From Adiantum capillus-veneris (lineage: Eukaryota; Streptophyta; Polypodiopsida; Polypodiales; Pteridaceae), in assembly GCA_014529385.2 (NCBI GenBank), contig CM043956.1:63618620-63682619 (forward strand): a stretch of 64,000 nucleotides of DNA, read 5' to 3'. Position 1 is the first letter of the stretch, and every line of letters starts with the position of its first letter. Below are positions 10,174 through 20,402 of the stretch, piece by piece. Position numbers and translations under genes: made by a program. The notes beneath the pieces were generated by a model. The model ran no database searches. It had not been told where the DNA came from and was given only the letters and a program-made list of their open reading frames with translations.

Positions 10174-10683
10174 TCGGCATGAGCGTGGAGAAAAAAAATC
10201 TTGGCGTTCTTTTCTTCAGGTCAAAACATATTCAACTTTTATCTATCGTTCAGTTCTCCCAAAAGAATGAGTAAGAAAACTGAAGTTCATCAAGTACAAT
10301 CTCTAAGCCCTTCATTTATTTATCAAAGTCGCTTTCTCGGCCCGGTAGTCAACCACGGCATAGTTCTTGTGGTACCAAGGGATCCCGAGTAGAACGTCAC
10401 TCACGTGCCCTGAACACCCCTGTCATTGCAAACGAAGTTTGCCAATGCTCGGTGTAATGGCAACATCCCATCCGGGTGCCAGTCGAACTACCTCCGCCTG
10501 TGGCGTCAGTCTGTCGGGCGTAGTTCCAAATCGAGCCGCCAATTCCAAGTGAAAAGAAGTTGGCCTTGGCTCCTTCAAAAGAGCTTCCTGATCCTTCACT
10601 TTGCCCTGAAAGCGGCAAAGTTTGTACTTTCATTCATTAGATTCGGTGCAGGTCCCACGCCATGTGGTACCAGTTCTGCTGTT
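10174..10683 (-). pseudogene. A1 protease region, active site damaged
   Basis: Compared with the C protease (FFDPGAKANF at about nt 20510-20540), A1 has AAGGAGCCAAGGCCAAC immediately after CTCTTTTG near 10570-10590. The DP codons of the active site are gone and the frame shifts, while the flanking positions (AKANFFSL, then VLLGIPW near 10380) stay recognisable in different frames. A3 carries the identical lesion at 26885-26910. Frame breaks continue to about 10170. Confidence 0.65.
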
Positions 10684-12236
10684 CTATCTGCCTTTTCTGC
10701 CACATTCCTCAGCTGCTCTCGAACTCTCAGACCTGTCGTCATCTTTATCATTTTGTTCTTTCTGTGCCTTATCAGGGCACTTTGCGGAAATATGTCCATG
10801 TTCCCCGCATCCAAAGCACTTCCCCTCTCTGATGAAGCGAGCTTTCTCCTGATGAGTAAGTCTGGGTCGTGCATCCTTTTTCTCTGGGTTGCTCTTTCGT
10901 TTTCTACTTTCATTCCCAGAAGTCTGTCCGGTTCGTTGTGTCATGACCTCATCTGTGGGGTAGGTCAGACTGCCAGAGTGAATTGCAAAGCCCCGCTTCG
11001 CATGACTCATCAACTCCTGAATAGAAGCTGACTTCTGTTCTAAGCAGTGGTCTCGGATCTCTGTAGGTAGACCCAATGTAAACCGCTCAATTCTGTTCTC
11101 TGAACGAGATCTTCTTGAATGAAGAGCTCCAGAATCTTTCACAATAAGAATTCACTGTATCGCTCTTGGTCATCCGGAGATGGTTCCAAGCAGCTCGTAT
11201 ATCTCGCTCAAACTCTTGAGTCAACCAAGAAGAAATAAAAAGCCTCTTGAATTTCAGCCATGTAACTGGCACAGTCTTGCTTAATAGAAGCGTGGACCAC
11301 CAAGTACGAGCATTCCCCTTAAAGTAAGAGGCAGCTCTCCGAATCTTGGAGTGCTCTGAATAGCGTCCTCCCGCGAAAGCGATGTCAAACTGGTGTATAA
11401 AAGACAAAGCCTTCGAAGCATCTGAGTATCCTGAAAAGTATCAAACTTGATCGAGTGGCCACCTTCCTTAAACTCTCGGACTTTCTTGCTGTTATCTTCG
11501 AGAAAGTCATACTGGTTGGCTTTGTAAAAATTCTTCTTGTTCGCATAAAACTTTCCGTCATCGGAATCTGAGCTGCCTGTAGACGAGTCCTCAGTAGAAC
11601 TGTCAGTCTCTGGGCGAGATGTAGCCTTCTTTGCCTTTTTCTTGCCCGTTCCGAAGCTTTGTGTCTTGCTTCGCTTTTTGCTTTTTTTCTGTCTTCTTCG
11701 CTCTAATCCGAGGAGCTAGAAGAACTGTCAGAAGAAGAAGAAGAAGAACTGGGTACTCCTTCAAATCGAACACGCTTCTTCCGTTTCTTTGCTTTGTCGA
11801 ATGTCGACTGACGACCCAAATATCCCGGGAAGTCAGTACCTTTGTTCTGCTTTTTGCCGTGCTTTTTGCCTTTCTTTTGCACGTCGAAAAGCTGAGCAAT
11901 CCGTGCATCAACCACGTTCTCCAGTTCCTTCTCCGTATATTTCTTGGAGGTAGAAGGTTTCTTGAGAGCGGGTTTCGGGAGTGGTGTTGTGGTTCTCTGC
12001 CACTCCATCTGTACCTCTTTCAAAGAGGTCTCGTTCATATATTTTACCATCTTCGGGTCCTTGGCAAAATTGAGCATCATCTTTGTTGCATCGCCAATCA
12101 ATTGACGACGCTCCATCTCTGTTTGCTCCGCCTGAGTAGGCCGAGGCGGGCCATACTCTCTGTCTGAATCTTCGTTGTGATCCCAGCCCGCATCTCCAGA
12201 TGCAGAGGGAGTCGACTGATCATTGCCTGAAGCCAT
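10684..12236 (-). pseudogene. A1 gag
   Basis: The ATG at 12234-12236 starts MASGNDQS, followed by an acidic linker, the ARIAQLF helix, a basic patch and a Ser-rich run (11700-11760) broken by a frame change. The capsid domain (11087-11407) has FIHQFDIAFAGG, RTWWSTLL and W..FK.LF. The C-terminal part (10684-11142) carries the CCHC zinc knuckle CFGCGEHGHISAKC near 10775-10820, which binds element RNA. Frameshifts lie near 11100, 11405 and 11700. Confidence 0.8.
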
Positions 12237-12298
12237 AGGTGCCGCGGAAAAAAAAAAAATTCGGGGATCGGATTTCCCGTAGAAGAGAAATCGGCCGT

Positions 12299-12310
12299 GC
12301 TCTGATACCA
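12299..12310 (-). other. A1 primer-binding site, initiator Met tRNA
   Basis: The minus strand reads TGGTATCAGAGC one base inside the 5' LTR, complementary to the 3' end of plant initiator-Met tRNA. This is the usual minus-strand primer of plant Ty3/gypsy elements and fixes which LTR is 5'. Confidence 0.9.
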
Positions 12311-12311
12311 C

Positions 12312-12876
12312 TGTAACAAACTTGGACACTCCAAGTCAAGAATCAACCGCGACAGCACCAAATAACCACTTCAAAACAATTCACAGATCACAATAGATTT
12401 GCACTGGCCCGGCGGAGTTCCGTGCCTAGAGATATTGGCCCCAAAGACTGGCGCCCCTTTCGGTATTTCTTTTTGTATTAATCAATCATCAAAGTACAAG
12501 AGAGCGGTTAGGGTTTCACTCTCAGACTCTGCGTCCAGATGCTCTGAGAAGTGAGGCCCTCACCACTAATTTAAAGGTTACAAGGGATGCCCAAAAGCAG
12601 AGCCCCAAAAGCTTTTAAAATCAAAAGCATCAGTTCTCTCTCTCTCTTAGAGAGTCTTTTCTCTTTTTTTTTTATAAAAAAAAAGCAAAAGCAAAATTCG
12701 CGTCGCTCATCATTTTCCAAAAAAATTTTTTTTTTTTTTTTTTTTTTTTAATAATAATCCGCCTCCGCGATTTCCGGAATTTAGGGTTTTTGGCAAAAAT
12801 TAGGGTTTGCAGGAATTTTAGGGTTTCTGGCAGAAATTAGGGTTTCTGCTGTCCGCCACGTAATCACTTTGTGACA
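12312..12876 (-). repeat. A1 5' LTR
   Basis: A 565-bp LTR that matches the 3' LTR at 6356-6915 at all but two positions outside homopolymer runs. It has the same TG...CA ends, telo-box-like units (12780-12850), GACGTGGC-type U3 start and the shared block at 12435-12467. It is followed by the second copy of the AAGAG target duplication. Confidence 0.95.
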
Positions 12877-12881
12877 AAGAG

Positions 12882-13125
12882 TCTCCTTTTCCCGATCTTG
12901 TTGAATCCGTGCCTGCATTTGAGAAAAGAGTCGCAACATCTCTTGCATTCTTGCTTTGGTCTCGCGGTCATATTCTGCTTGTCTTGCTTTGTTCTCGCGA
13001 TGTATGGCTGCCACTCTTTCTGTGTATTGGCGCTCTATGGCTGCCATCTTTTCTTCGTGTTCATGCTCTATTTCTGCTTTTCGGTCTAACTTCTTGTCCA
13101 TAAACAACTGCTCCAACTCCTCCAT
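12882..13125 (-). pseudogene. Element B gag N-terminus, interrupted by A1
   Basis: The ATG at 13123-13125 starts a strongly charged coiled-coil segment (MEELEQLF, EHEEKMAAIERQY, RETKARMQEML) of about 80 residues that runs into the A1 insertion at 12876. Such coiled coils are common at gag N-termini. After removing A1 and one TSD copy, the frame does not continue in register into the His/Asp-rich ORF at 6355, so the original gag-pol body of B was already missing or is out of frame. Confidence 0.6.
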
Positions 13126-13134
13126 TGGAGTTAG

Positions 13135-13319
13135 TGCACAAAGTGGTACAATGACGATGCAATGGACTGATGCAACTTGGGACTATGCCGAAGACGACGA
13201 CGGGGATGACGACGACGACGACTTTAGTGTTGAAATCTGTGGTCTTCTATCTGCTGAATTTCGGGGCTGTTTCGGTGGCTGAAAATGACTGTTTTGGCTG
13301 CGTTTTTATGGGCTGTTTT
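13135..13319 (-). repeat. Element B 5' LTR remnant
   Basis: It is homologous to 4274-4436 of the 3' LTR of B but stops at 13319, where the outer end of the inverted repeat begins (GGCCGGGAGATATAGAGG). About 700 bp of the LTR are missing. No recognisable PBS follows on the gag side (CTAACTCCAATGG), so either the PBS is unusual or it was lost. A GAC trinucleotide run differs in length from the other LTR. Confidence 0.65.
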
Positions 13320-14516
13320 GGCCGGGAGATATAGAGGCATTTTACAACCAGACGCCCCCCAGATTGCAGCTTGCGTCGTTTGGAGGTGCTGAAAGTAACC
13401 ACTGCTCAGACTTCTTAATACTCCTCTCGCATAACCATCCAGGTCCGGGCCGAGAGTCACAACAACAATTATTTTACAAGCATACAACCAAACGCTTCAC
13501 GAGCATCGGCTTGTGTCGTTCGGAGGTTTTCTAGCATACAACGGAACACTCCCCAGACATCGGTCTGTGTCGTTCAGAGGTTTTCAAACATACAACGAAA
13601 TGCTCCCCAGGCATTGGCCTGCGTCGTTCCGAGGCTCAAACAATACCAAAACAGTATCTCTCACTTCTCCACCCCGGAGTAAAATCACCAATACATGAAA
13701 CCACTATAAAAACCAGAGTCAAACATTTCAAATCGGCACCAAAACAGGTTCAAAATAGATACCATCCATTTCAAAAAAATTCCAACAGGATCACCAAACA
13801 AGTTCTCGAACAGATTTCAAACTTAAAAAGCAATCTCGACATCAATCGAGCTCGAAAAGTCGACCGACTTTCCATCCTGAAACCTGCCAAAAATTAGGGT
13901 TAGGTTCATTCCAAGTCGTAGCCGAGCACAGCATGGTCCATCAGCTCTTGGACAGAGAGTGTTTTCTTTGGCGGCGATGGTAGTCCCAAGATAGCAATCG
14001 CACTGGACCTCCAAGGTCATCTGCTCGTGAAGAGACATCTACTGAGAGATGTCGAAAAGTTTCAAGTTATAATCTGCTAGGGTTTCCATGGCAAGCATTT
14101 CAGGATACCCCACTTTGCCAAAAGTTGCACTCCGAAGGAAAATGTCGGAAACCATATAACTTCGGGCAAAAATTTTCTTGAAAGCTTGCCAAGTCCTTGA
14201 AAGTGTGCGGCTTGGTACCAATAGACATCAACATCTGCATGGCACTGCTTTTGAGAAAAACAATGACTCCAAACAAATCTTGGATCCTTCTCTTGCAAGT
14301 GATCTTTCTGGCTTATGCTCTGTAAGACATGAGCTTGGTGAAGACGGAAGCGCGCCCGATGGGCGATATATGAAGGGTGGGAGTGGCTAATAAGTCCGGG
14401 GTCGAGAACCGAAGATACTTCAAATAAAATTCCGTTAGTCTCTGGTTTGCTTTGTCTGCTCTTTGATAGGACCGGTATGCTTTTAGAAAAGCACTCGACT
14501 GATGCTCTCATACCAC
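13320..14516 (-). repeat. Left-arm inverted copy of element D internal region
   Basis: Reverse complement of 40444-41640, with scattered substitutions. It contains the PBS-like GCTCTCATACCA (14504-14515), degenerate tandem repeats of about 60 bp around 13490-13640, and short decayed open frames without recognisable domains. Homology with the right arm ends exactly at 13320, at the sequence GGCCGGGAG. Confidence 0.85.
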
Positions 14517-15115
14517 TGTCACAAGACGGACACCACGTGCCAATAGAAAAGAACAGACTGAACAGACTTTTAGCACTTCAATAACAACTAAACTGAAAGA
14601 GAGAGAGACGACACGCGACACCGAGTGGCGGAATTCTACCCCAGAGAGTATTGGCCCCAAACCTTGGCGCCCCTTTCGGTATTTCTTTATATTGCATCAT
14701 CAAAGTACAAGCCGGTACTCCAAACTCTGCAACTTCTCCACAAAGCATGCCAGAGAATGAGCCCTTAGCACATATTTAAAGGCCCTTGGCCTATGAAAAG
14801 CTATTTACATGAAAAGACTTCAAACTCAAAATCTTGTGGTCCAAAAACAATGCCAAAAAGCTGCCAGCGTAAATCACGAAATTCCGTACAACTACCACGT
14901 TAGCACTGTCAACGCGTTTTGCAAAAATATGCCACGTCAGCACTGTTAGCGAAAAATCCGAAAACTACCACGTCATCAGCTGCTACGCATGTGTGCGGAT
15001 CCTGCTTTATTTTAATCCTTTATGTCACGTGGAGCCCCATCTGACGGGGTCCCCATAAGTTGGTAGGACTTGTTCTCCTTAGGGTTTAGTCCCCTCGGCC
15101 AGCATCTGCAAGTTG
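14517..15115 (-). repeat. Left-arm copy of D LTR (truncated)
   Basis: Inverted copy of 39830-40443. It starts TGTCACAAGACGG on the plus strand, carries the shared block at 14651-14684 and three GACGTGG-type motifs (14890-14985), and is cut at 15115 where the A2 LTR begins. AGTTG at 15111-15115 mirrors CAACT at 39830, the target duplication expected for the A element. Confidence 0.85.
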
Positions 15116-15748
15116 TGTAACAGACTTGGACACTCCAAGTCAAGAATCAATCGCGACAGCACCAAATAACCACTTCAAAACAATTCAGAGATCACAATAG
15201 ATTTGCGCTGGCCCGGCAGAGTTCCGTGCCTAGAGATATTGGCCCCAAAGACTGGCGCCCCTTTCGGTATTTCTTTTTGTATTAATCAGTTCAAAGTACA
15301 AGAGAGTGGCTCGGGTTTCACTCTCAGAGTCTGCGTCCAGATGCTCTGAGAAGTGAAGGCCCAAGCCACTTATTTAAAGGTTTACAAGGGATGCCCAAAA
15401 GCAGAGCCCCAAAAAGCTTCAAAATCAAAAGCATCTGCTCTCTCTCTCTCTCTCTTTCTCTCTCTCAGAGAGTCTAACTGAAAGCTAAAAGCATTCTCTC
15501 TCTTTCTCATTGCGTGGATGCAAAAAAGCATGCTGTCGTAAAACGTGCCGCAAAACGCGGAATTCCGTACCAGTTGATGCCACGTGGCATCGCGACAGTT
15601 TTAGGGTTTCCTGAAATTAGGGTTTCAGCCAGAAATTAGCGTTTCCTGCAAATTAGGGTTTCTTGCAGATTTTAGGGTTTGCAGGAATTTTAGGGTTTCA
15701 GCCAGAAATTAGCGTTTCTGTTGTCCGCCACGTCATCACTTTGTGACA
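15116..15748 (-). repeat. Left-arm A-type 3' LTR (A2)
   Basis: A 633-bp LTR, the inverted homologue of 39127-39829. It differs by several percent and by about 70 bp in the CT/GA microsatellite (short at 15437-15470, about 97 bp in the right arm). Ends are TGTAACAGAC...TTTGTGACA. It contains GCTAATTT/AAACCCTAA telo-box-like units at 15600-15720. Confidence 0.9.
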
Positions 15749-17181
15749 TACCCCCCTCTTAAAAGCATTGTAATCGACCGCGATTATGCCTGCAAAATCG
15801 ACAAAAGCCATAAACCGTCTTAGCAGACACTGACTGTTAGTACCTACGTACTAGGAACACACATCTAGCACATGTACCAAATCGACAGTCACATCACATG
15901 ACATTGAACATTCATTCAGATCTTAGAGCATGATTTATCGGCAACGTAGCTAGCAATCACATCTAGGTCCAATTGGGACCTCATCGATGTCCGATTGACT
16001 AACCCCTATTGCAACCATGTCTATTCGAGATCAATCAGACCAAAATGCTGCAGGCATTTCGTCTATCAGTTCCTGCACTCAAAAGAAGTCAAGAACAAAT
16101 CAGTATCATTATCAGGAATTCCATTTCATAAAGTCATCCAGCAAAATACTGTCAGCTCTTAGTATCCCTGAAGCTCAAAGAGATATCAGTGACTTTAGTA
16201 TCAAAATCAAGGCATCTGTTGACAAAGGAGCGGAGTAACTCCCCTCTTGTGCATCCCACTGCACCAGATCTTTGGCCAAGCTGAATTTCTACGTTCCGTT
16301 TGGAGTAGACTATGCTAAACCAAAATATCGAGGTAAAGTTTCACCATCCGAGGAGTATCTGCTAGGTCCTCCTCCTCCATCCACTTCGCATCAAATGCAG
16401 GAAAGTTCTTGAACTTAACCAAGAACCACCTTCGAACTTTACCTTTAGTCTTCATATCCTTATGTGCCAAAATCTGTTCAGGAACAAGGATCTCCTCGTT
16501 TTCTTCCACTTCGGGTTGCTCATCAGGCTCCCCATCATTAGGCACATCACCTTTAAAAGGTTTCAAGAGCCTCACATGGAATGCATTGTGAATCCTCCAA
16601 ATATCTGGCAGTTTCAATTGAAAGGAGACATCATTTCTCTTTTCAGTGATCTGGAAAGGTCCGTAGTATCGCATACTAAGCTTTGGAAAAAGCCTCTCCT
16701 TTCCCTTTTTCTTTCGTAGGCGTGCCTTCTCAAAACGTAAGAGCACCTAATCATCCTCATCCAATTTCAAGTCGCGACGATGGCAATCCGTTGCCTTTTT
16801 CTGTCATTCTTGAGACTTTTGCAAAGTCTCGCGAACCTTGGCAAAAGGCATATCCAAATCTCGCGAATATTCATCCGCTTCAAATATCTAATCTTTCGTG
16901 CTCAGGAAGGATGGAACCTTCACACCACTTTCAACAATCTCAAATGGCGTCTTCCCCGTCAAAGAGTGTATCTTGTTATTGTAGGCAAATTCCTCCAAAG
17001 GTAAGTTCTTTTCCCATTGAGTCTTCTAATCCGAGATACAAGACTTCAATAAATCTAAAACCACTGAATTGGCAATCTCAAATTGCCCGTCAGTCTGCAA
17101 GTGGAACGATGACGAGAACTCCAACCGCGTGCCAATGTTCTCCCAAATTGCCTTCCAAAACAAACTCATAAATATGGGTTC
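15749..17181 (-). pseudogene. Left-arm A-type 3' end: polypurine tract, chromodomain, integrase C-terminus (A2)
   Basis: Mirror image of 37694-39126. The polypurine tract abuts the LTR, 16315-16746 encodes the GPFQI, IHNAFHV and FLVKFKNFPAFDAKWMEE regions, and 16747-17181 holds the integrase core end in several frames (a stop precedes the LTR-proximal frame near 16747). The segment stops at the start of the C-L element, at the same integrase position where C-R sits in the right arm. About six residues differ from the right-arm copy over 139 compared in the chromodomain region. Confidence 0.85.
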
Positions 17182-18636
17182 TGTCACCAGCGTGTGACTA
17201 CTATCTATCCTTTTTGTTGATTTCTTTCTTATTATCTATTTACTTTCACTTTTTGGACACACCCTCGGGAAATCTAACTGCCATGCATTGCATAGCTAGT
17301 GTGGAATTGTCCAGAGGGAGTCCAGGCCTGAGGGCAAGAGATCACTAAGGTTGGACAAGGACTATGGTTAGCCAAGTGGGGTCATTGACTAGCCAAAGTG
17401 GAATCCTTTGCAAAAGAGGCTACATTTCAGTTTTGGGTGTGGTTGTAGTGTACAAAGGGGGTCGGATGACCTAGAAAGATACAATGGCAACATCTCCTAA
17501 AATTTAGGGAACTGCTATTTTGGGACCTGAAAATGTGTTTGCGTCATTAGCTCCGGAATGACAAGAGGAACATTTTATTACTCTGCTGTCAAGTCAACTG
17601 ACGCACCAATTGAGATTTTTTTTAGCCAGTTGGCCAAAATCAGAAATTGGGCGAGGTGTCACTCTGTGAGCCTTCTGCCACTTCTGGCCAGAGGAGGGGG
17701 CGCCTAAAATGAGAGAGGAGGCTGATTTTCAGAATCTGTCACAGGTTAAGAGCTATGGAGTGCTTGCTTTCCCTCCTATGTACAGTGCGGTGCCAGGAGT
17801 GATGCCTTGCACGCTATGCACTGCCCTCTCTCTCCCCTATGGCAGTATGTTATGCCCCTGTAGTGGGCTTTTCAATTGACCAATGTACAGTTGTGTGGGT
17901 TCATGCGCGATTGCCGAGGCAAGAGCCTCTTGCACAGGTACTGGATTAGCTAGCGGCTAATCCCCCGCAGGTACAGGTGAATTCGGAGAGGTTTCACCCC
18001 AGGAATCTCCTCCGATTCAAAGGGCAAGTAGCCCTATAGGTGCGGGAGCTCGAGGACTTACTACGGATGCGACCGGCACGCGAAGCGGAGCCCGAAACAA
18101 TAAATTACAGCCTGCTGTGTATTTTTGCAGGTTTAGGGTTTTGTCCCTAAACGGTCCCTAATACCCCCAGGAGGTTCGGGGACCGCTGTACAGGTGATCT
18201 GGCGCATTTTCGGGGCTGAAAACAGAGAATTCAGCGTGCTGCAGATTCTCGCCAGGTTTTGCAAAGTGCCCGTACGCGTCAAGAAAGTCATTCAATGTGT
18301 GGGAATACTGACTGTGAAGGGTCCTAGTACAGTTATGGTGCGGAAATCGGGCGGAACAGTTGAAATTCAGCCGAGTTTGTGTGGGGCAGCTTCTAGGGGA
18401 CCACATCGTTTATTCCCTCTTTTAAACAATAAAGAAATACCGAAAGGGGCGCCTAAGTTAGGGGCCAATCTGGTGTCGGTCTACTCATACAGGTGCAATC
18501 TAGCAGCCTGTATCCCTCTCCCCTTTGTTGTGTCTTGAAAGTACACGTAAAGTGGACGACAAACTAAATGGGTGAAAGCAAATAAGGTTTAAGTTTAAAG
18601 TCTACCGCCCTTTTTGGATTGAACAGGCCGGTTTCA
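17182..18636 (+). repeat. C-L 5' LTR
   Basis: A 1,455-bp LTR, TGTCACCAGCG...CCGGTTTCA. It holds the shared block AAATACCGAAAGGGGCGCC at 18435-18469, preceded by CAATAAAG. The first ~265 bp differ from the C-R 5' LTR at about eight sites; from 17447 on the two match. A 114-codon open frame inside (18194-18538) has no recognisable domain. Confidence 0.9.
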
Positions 18637-18652
18637 TGGTTCCATCGACGGG
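18637..18652 (+). other. C primer-binding site
   Basis: TGGTTCCATCGACGGG directly follows the LTR end. It begins with the TGG expected for pairing with a tRNA CCA end, but it is not the initiator-Met type used by A and E. I could not assign the tRNA. Confidence 0.65.
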
Positions 18653-18743
18653 ATTAAATCACTTTTTCCCATAGAAGTGAGCCTTGGTCAAATTGGGCTT
18701 GAAGACACAGGGGATCATAGACCAGACACAGGAAATAGCAATT

Positions 18744-20402
18744 ATGGCTGACAGACAAGATGATGTGACTGAAGAGGTTTCCTCTTCACAGGGTCAACAG
18801 ACACATGAAGTGGATGAGTCTTGAAGACCACCACAGACGGATGATGATTTATTCAGGACCCAGTTGGCTACTGCTGTGGCTATGTTCACACAAGTAATGC
18901 AGAATCCAAGGTTTTTAGCCTTTCTGCAACCTCCTGTTCCGTCTCAGCAAGTTGGGTCACTGGATCATATTCAAAAGCCTGTTAAGGCTCTAGCACAGGT
19001 GATTCATACTGCACAGTCAATGGAAACACCTATACACTTGACGGAGAACATGCAGTCTCCACAACCTCTGCCTAAGGTGCAAGAACAAGTGGCTGCGATG
19101 CCAGTCTTTCAAGCTGTACCAGTTCAGCCCGCCACCTTTCAGCAGCCTATAGCTGGTTCTAATGGGCAGGGAAGCAACCTACAGGCTATGCAACAGGTCT
19201 TCCCACCACCTTCAGTACACCCTGGCTATTTTGGAGGTGGATCGGTATTCCAGAGCATGGCTGGTCATGCACCTGGAAATCAGTTTTACACACCAGGAAC
19301 AGTGTTCGGGGGTGCTCAAACGATGATGCCTAACCCCATGTATGGTGTCACGGGCATGCTACCAGGGTTTCAGAGCACTCAGGGCCAATTTGGGATGCCA
19401 CAGGCAAATTTTGGTATGGCTGGAATTACAAATCAGCAGCCAAATATGGCGTTTCCAGGTCAACTTAATTGCGGTCAGGGAACACAAATGAACCCTAACA
19501 GTGTTCCCATGTTTCAATCACTTCCATATGACAATTTAACGCCGCTGGAGAGGCCAACTCCGTACAAAGAAGGTGGCAAAGGTGTGTCTTTCACGACCTT
19601 TACAGGATTTGATGACAAGAAGAAGGCTCTCTCATTCCTCCAGCAGTTTGACAAGGCCTATTCAGGGGGAACCTTTACAGAGGCTTCAAAGGTCCGCAAG
19701 GCAGTCACTTTCTTGAGAGGGAATGAGGGACAATGGTGGACAACTTTATTGCTTCAAGGGCAAGCTCCGTCGACATGGATTTACTTCAAGCAGATTTTTG
19801 CAGCAGCATGGTTATCTGATGACTTTGAAGCAGATGTCATGACAGAATGGCACCAGCTTAATGCTGCCACTTGCAGAAATCTGGATGATTACAATCGAAA
19901 GTTTTGGAAAGCTCTACTTCGAGTAACTTCCTATAGGTTTGTGCCATTGACAGAGCAGATTGAAAAATACTGTTGTGGCCTACCTAAAGGATTGAGAAAG
20001 TACTGTACGTAGACAAAAGTCACTACTTTGACGCAGCTCATTGAGGTAGCAAACACTGACAATGGTTTGCTCAAGGGAGAAGATTGGGAATTTAACACTG
20101 GCGTCCAGGCAGGATCAGGCAAGAAAAATTCAGCCAAGAAGCACGTTCCCAATGAGGCTCCTAAAGGGACTCAGGAGTCAGCCAACGCAGGGAAAGATAA
20201 AGCTACGGCTGAATCAGAAAAGGGACCAGCAAAGAAATGGAAAAGACGTTTTCCTCGCAAGTCAGAAGAGCAAAAGAAGGTCGTGAGGACAGAGAACAAA
20301 TGCTTTATATGTGAGTAGCCTGGCCACATTGCTTACAATTGTCCTACAAAGAAAACGCCAGCTGATTCTGATGACAAGGAAGACAAGAAAGGAAAGAAGC
20401 CC
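18744..20402 (+). pseudogene. C-L gag
   Basis: The ATG at 18744 (MADRQDD) opens a frame interrupted by TGA at 18822, TAG at 20010 and TAG at 20316, the last inside the zinc knuckle CFICE*PGHIAYNC (Cys and His ligands present). After a Gln/Pro/Met-rich N-terminal region (18900-19560) comes the capsid domain with FTTFTGF, FLQQFDKAYSGG and QWWTTLLL, then a Lys-rich nucleocapsid. All three stops are one C-to-T change from CGA or CAG. The frame continues without shift into pol. The translation of 18864-20012 is identical to that of C-R. Confidence 0.9.

Larger units (their letters stand above)
6356..12876 (-). mobile_element. Ty3/gypsy element A1, complete with LTRs and TSD
   Basis: A full-length element of 6,521 bp in minus orientation, inserted in element B. 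It is flanked by the 5-bp target duplication AAGAG (6351-6355 and 12877-12881). Order in element direction: 5' LTR, initiator-Met PBS, gag, damaged protease, RT, RNase H, damaged integrase, chromodomain-like tail, polypurine tract, 3' LTR. The two LTRs differ by only two substitutions apart from homopolymer lengths (C/T near 6466 vs 12422, C/A near 6902 vs 12862), so the insertion is recent. The coding region is nevertheless broken, and two lesions are shared with A3. Confidence 0.95.

Noticed and set aside
12299-12310. Possible tRNA gene
   Set aside because: Only the 3' complement of initiator-Met tRNA is present, as expected of a primer-binding site.
18194-18538. 114-codon frame in the C 5' LTR, also at 36312-36656 and partly 29115-29417
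   Set aside because: It lies within LTRs, has no domain, and recurs only because the LTRs are copies; it is broken in the C-L 3' LTR.
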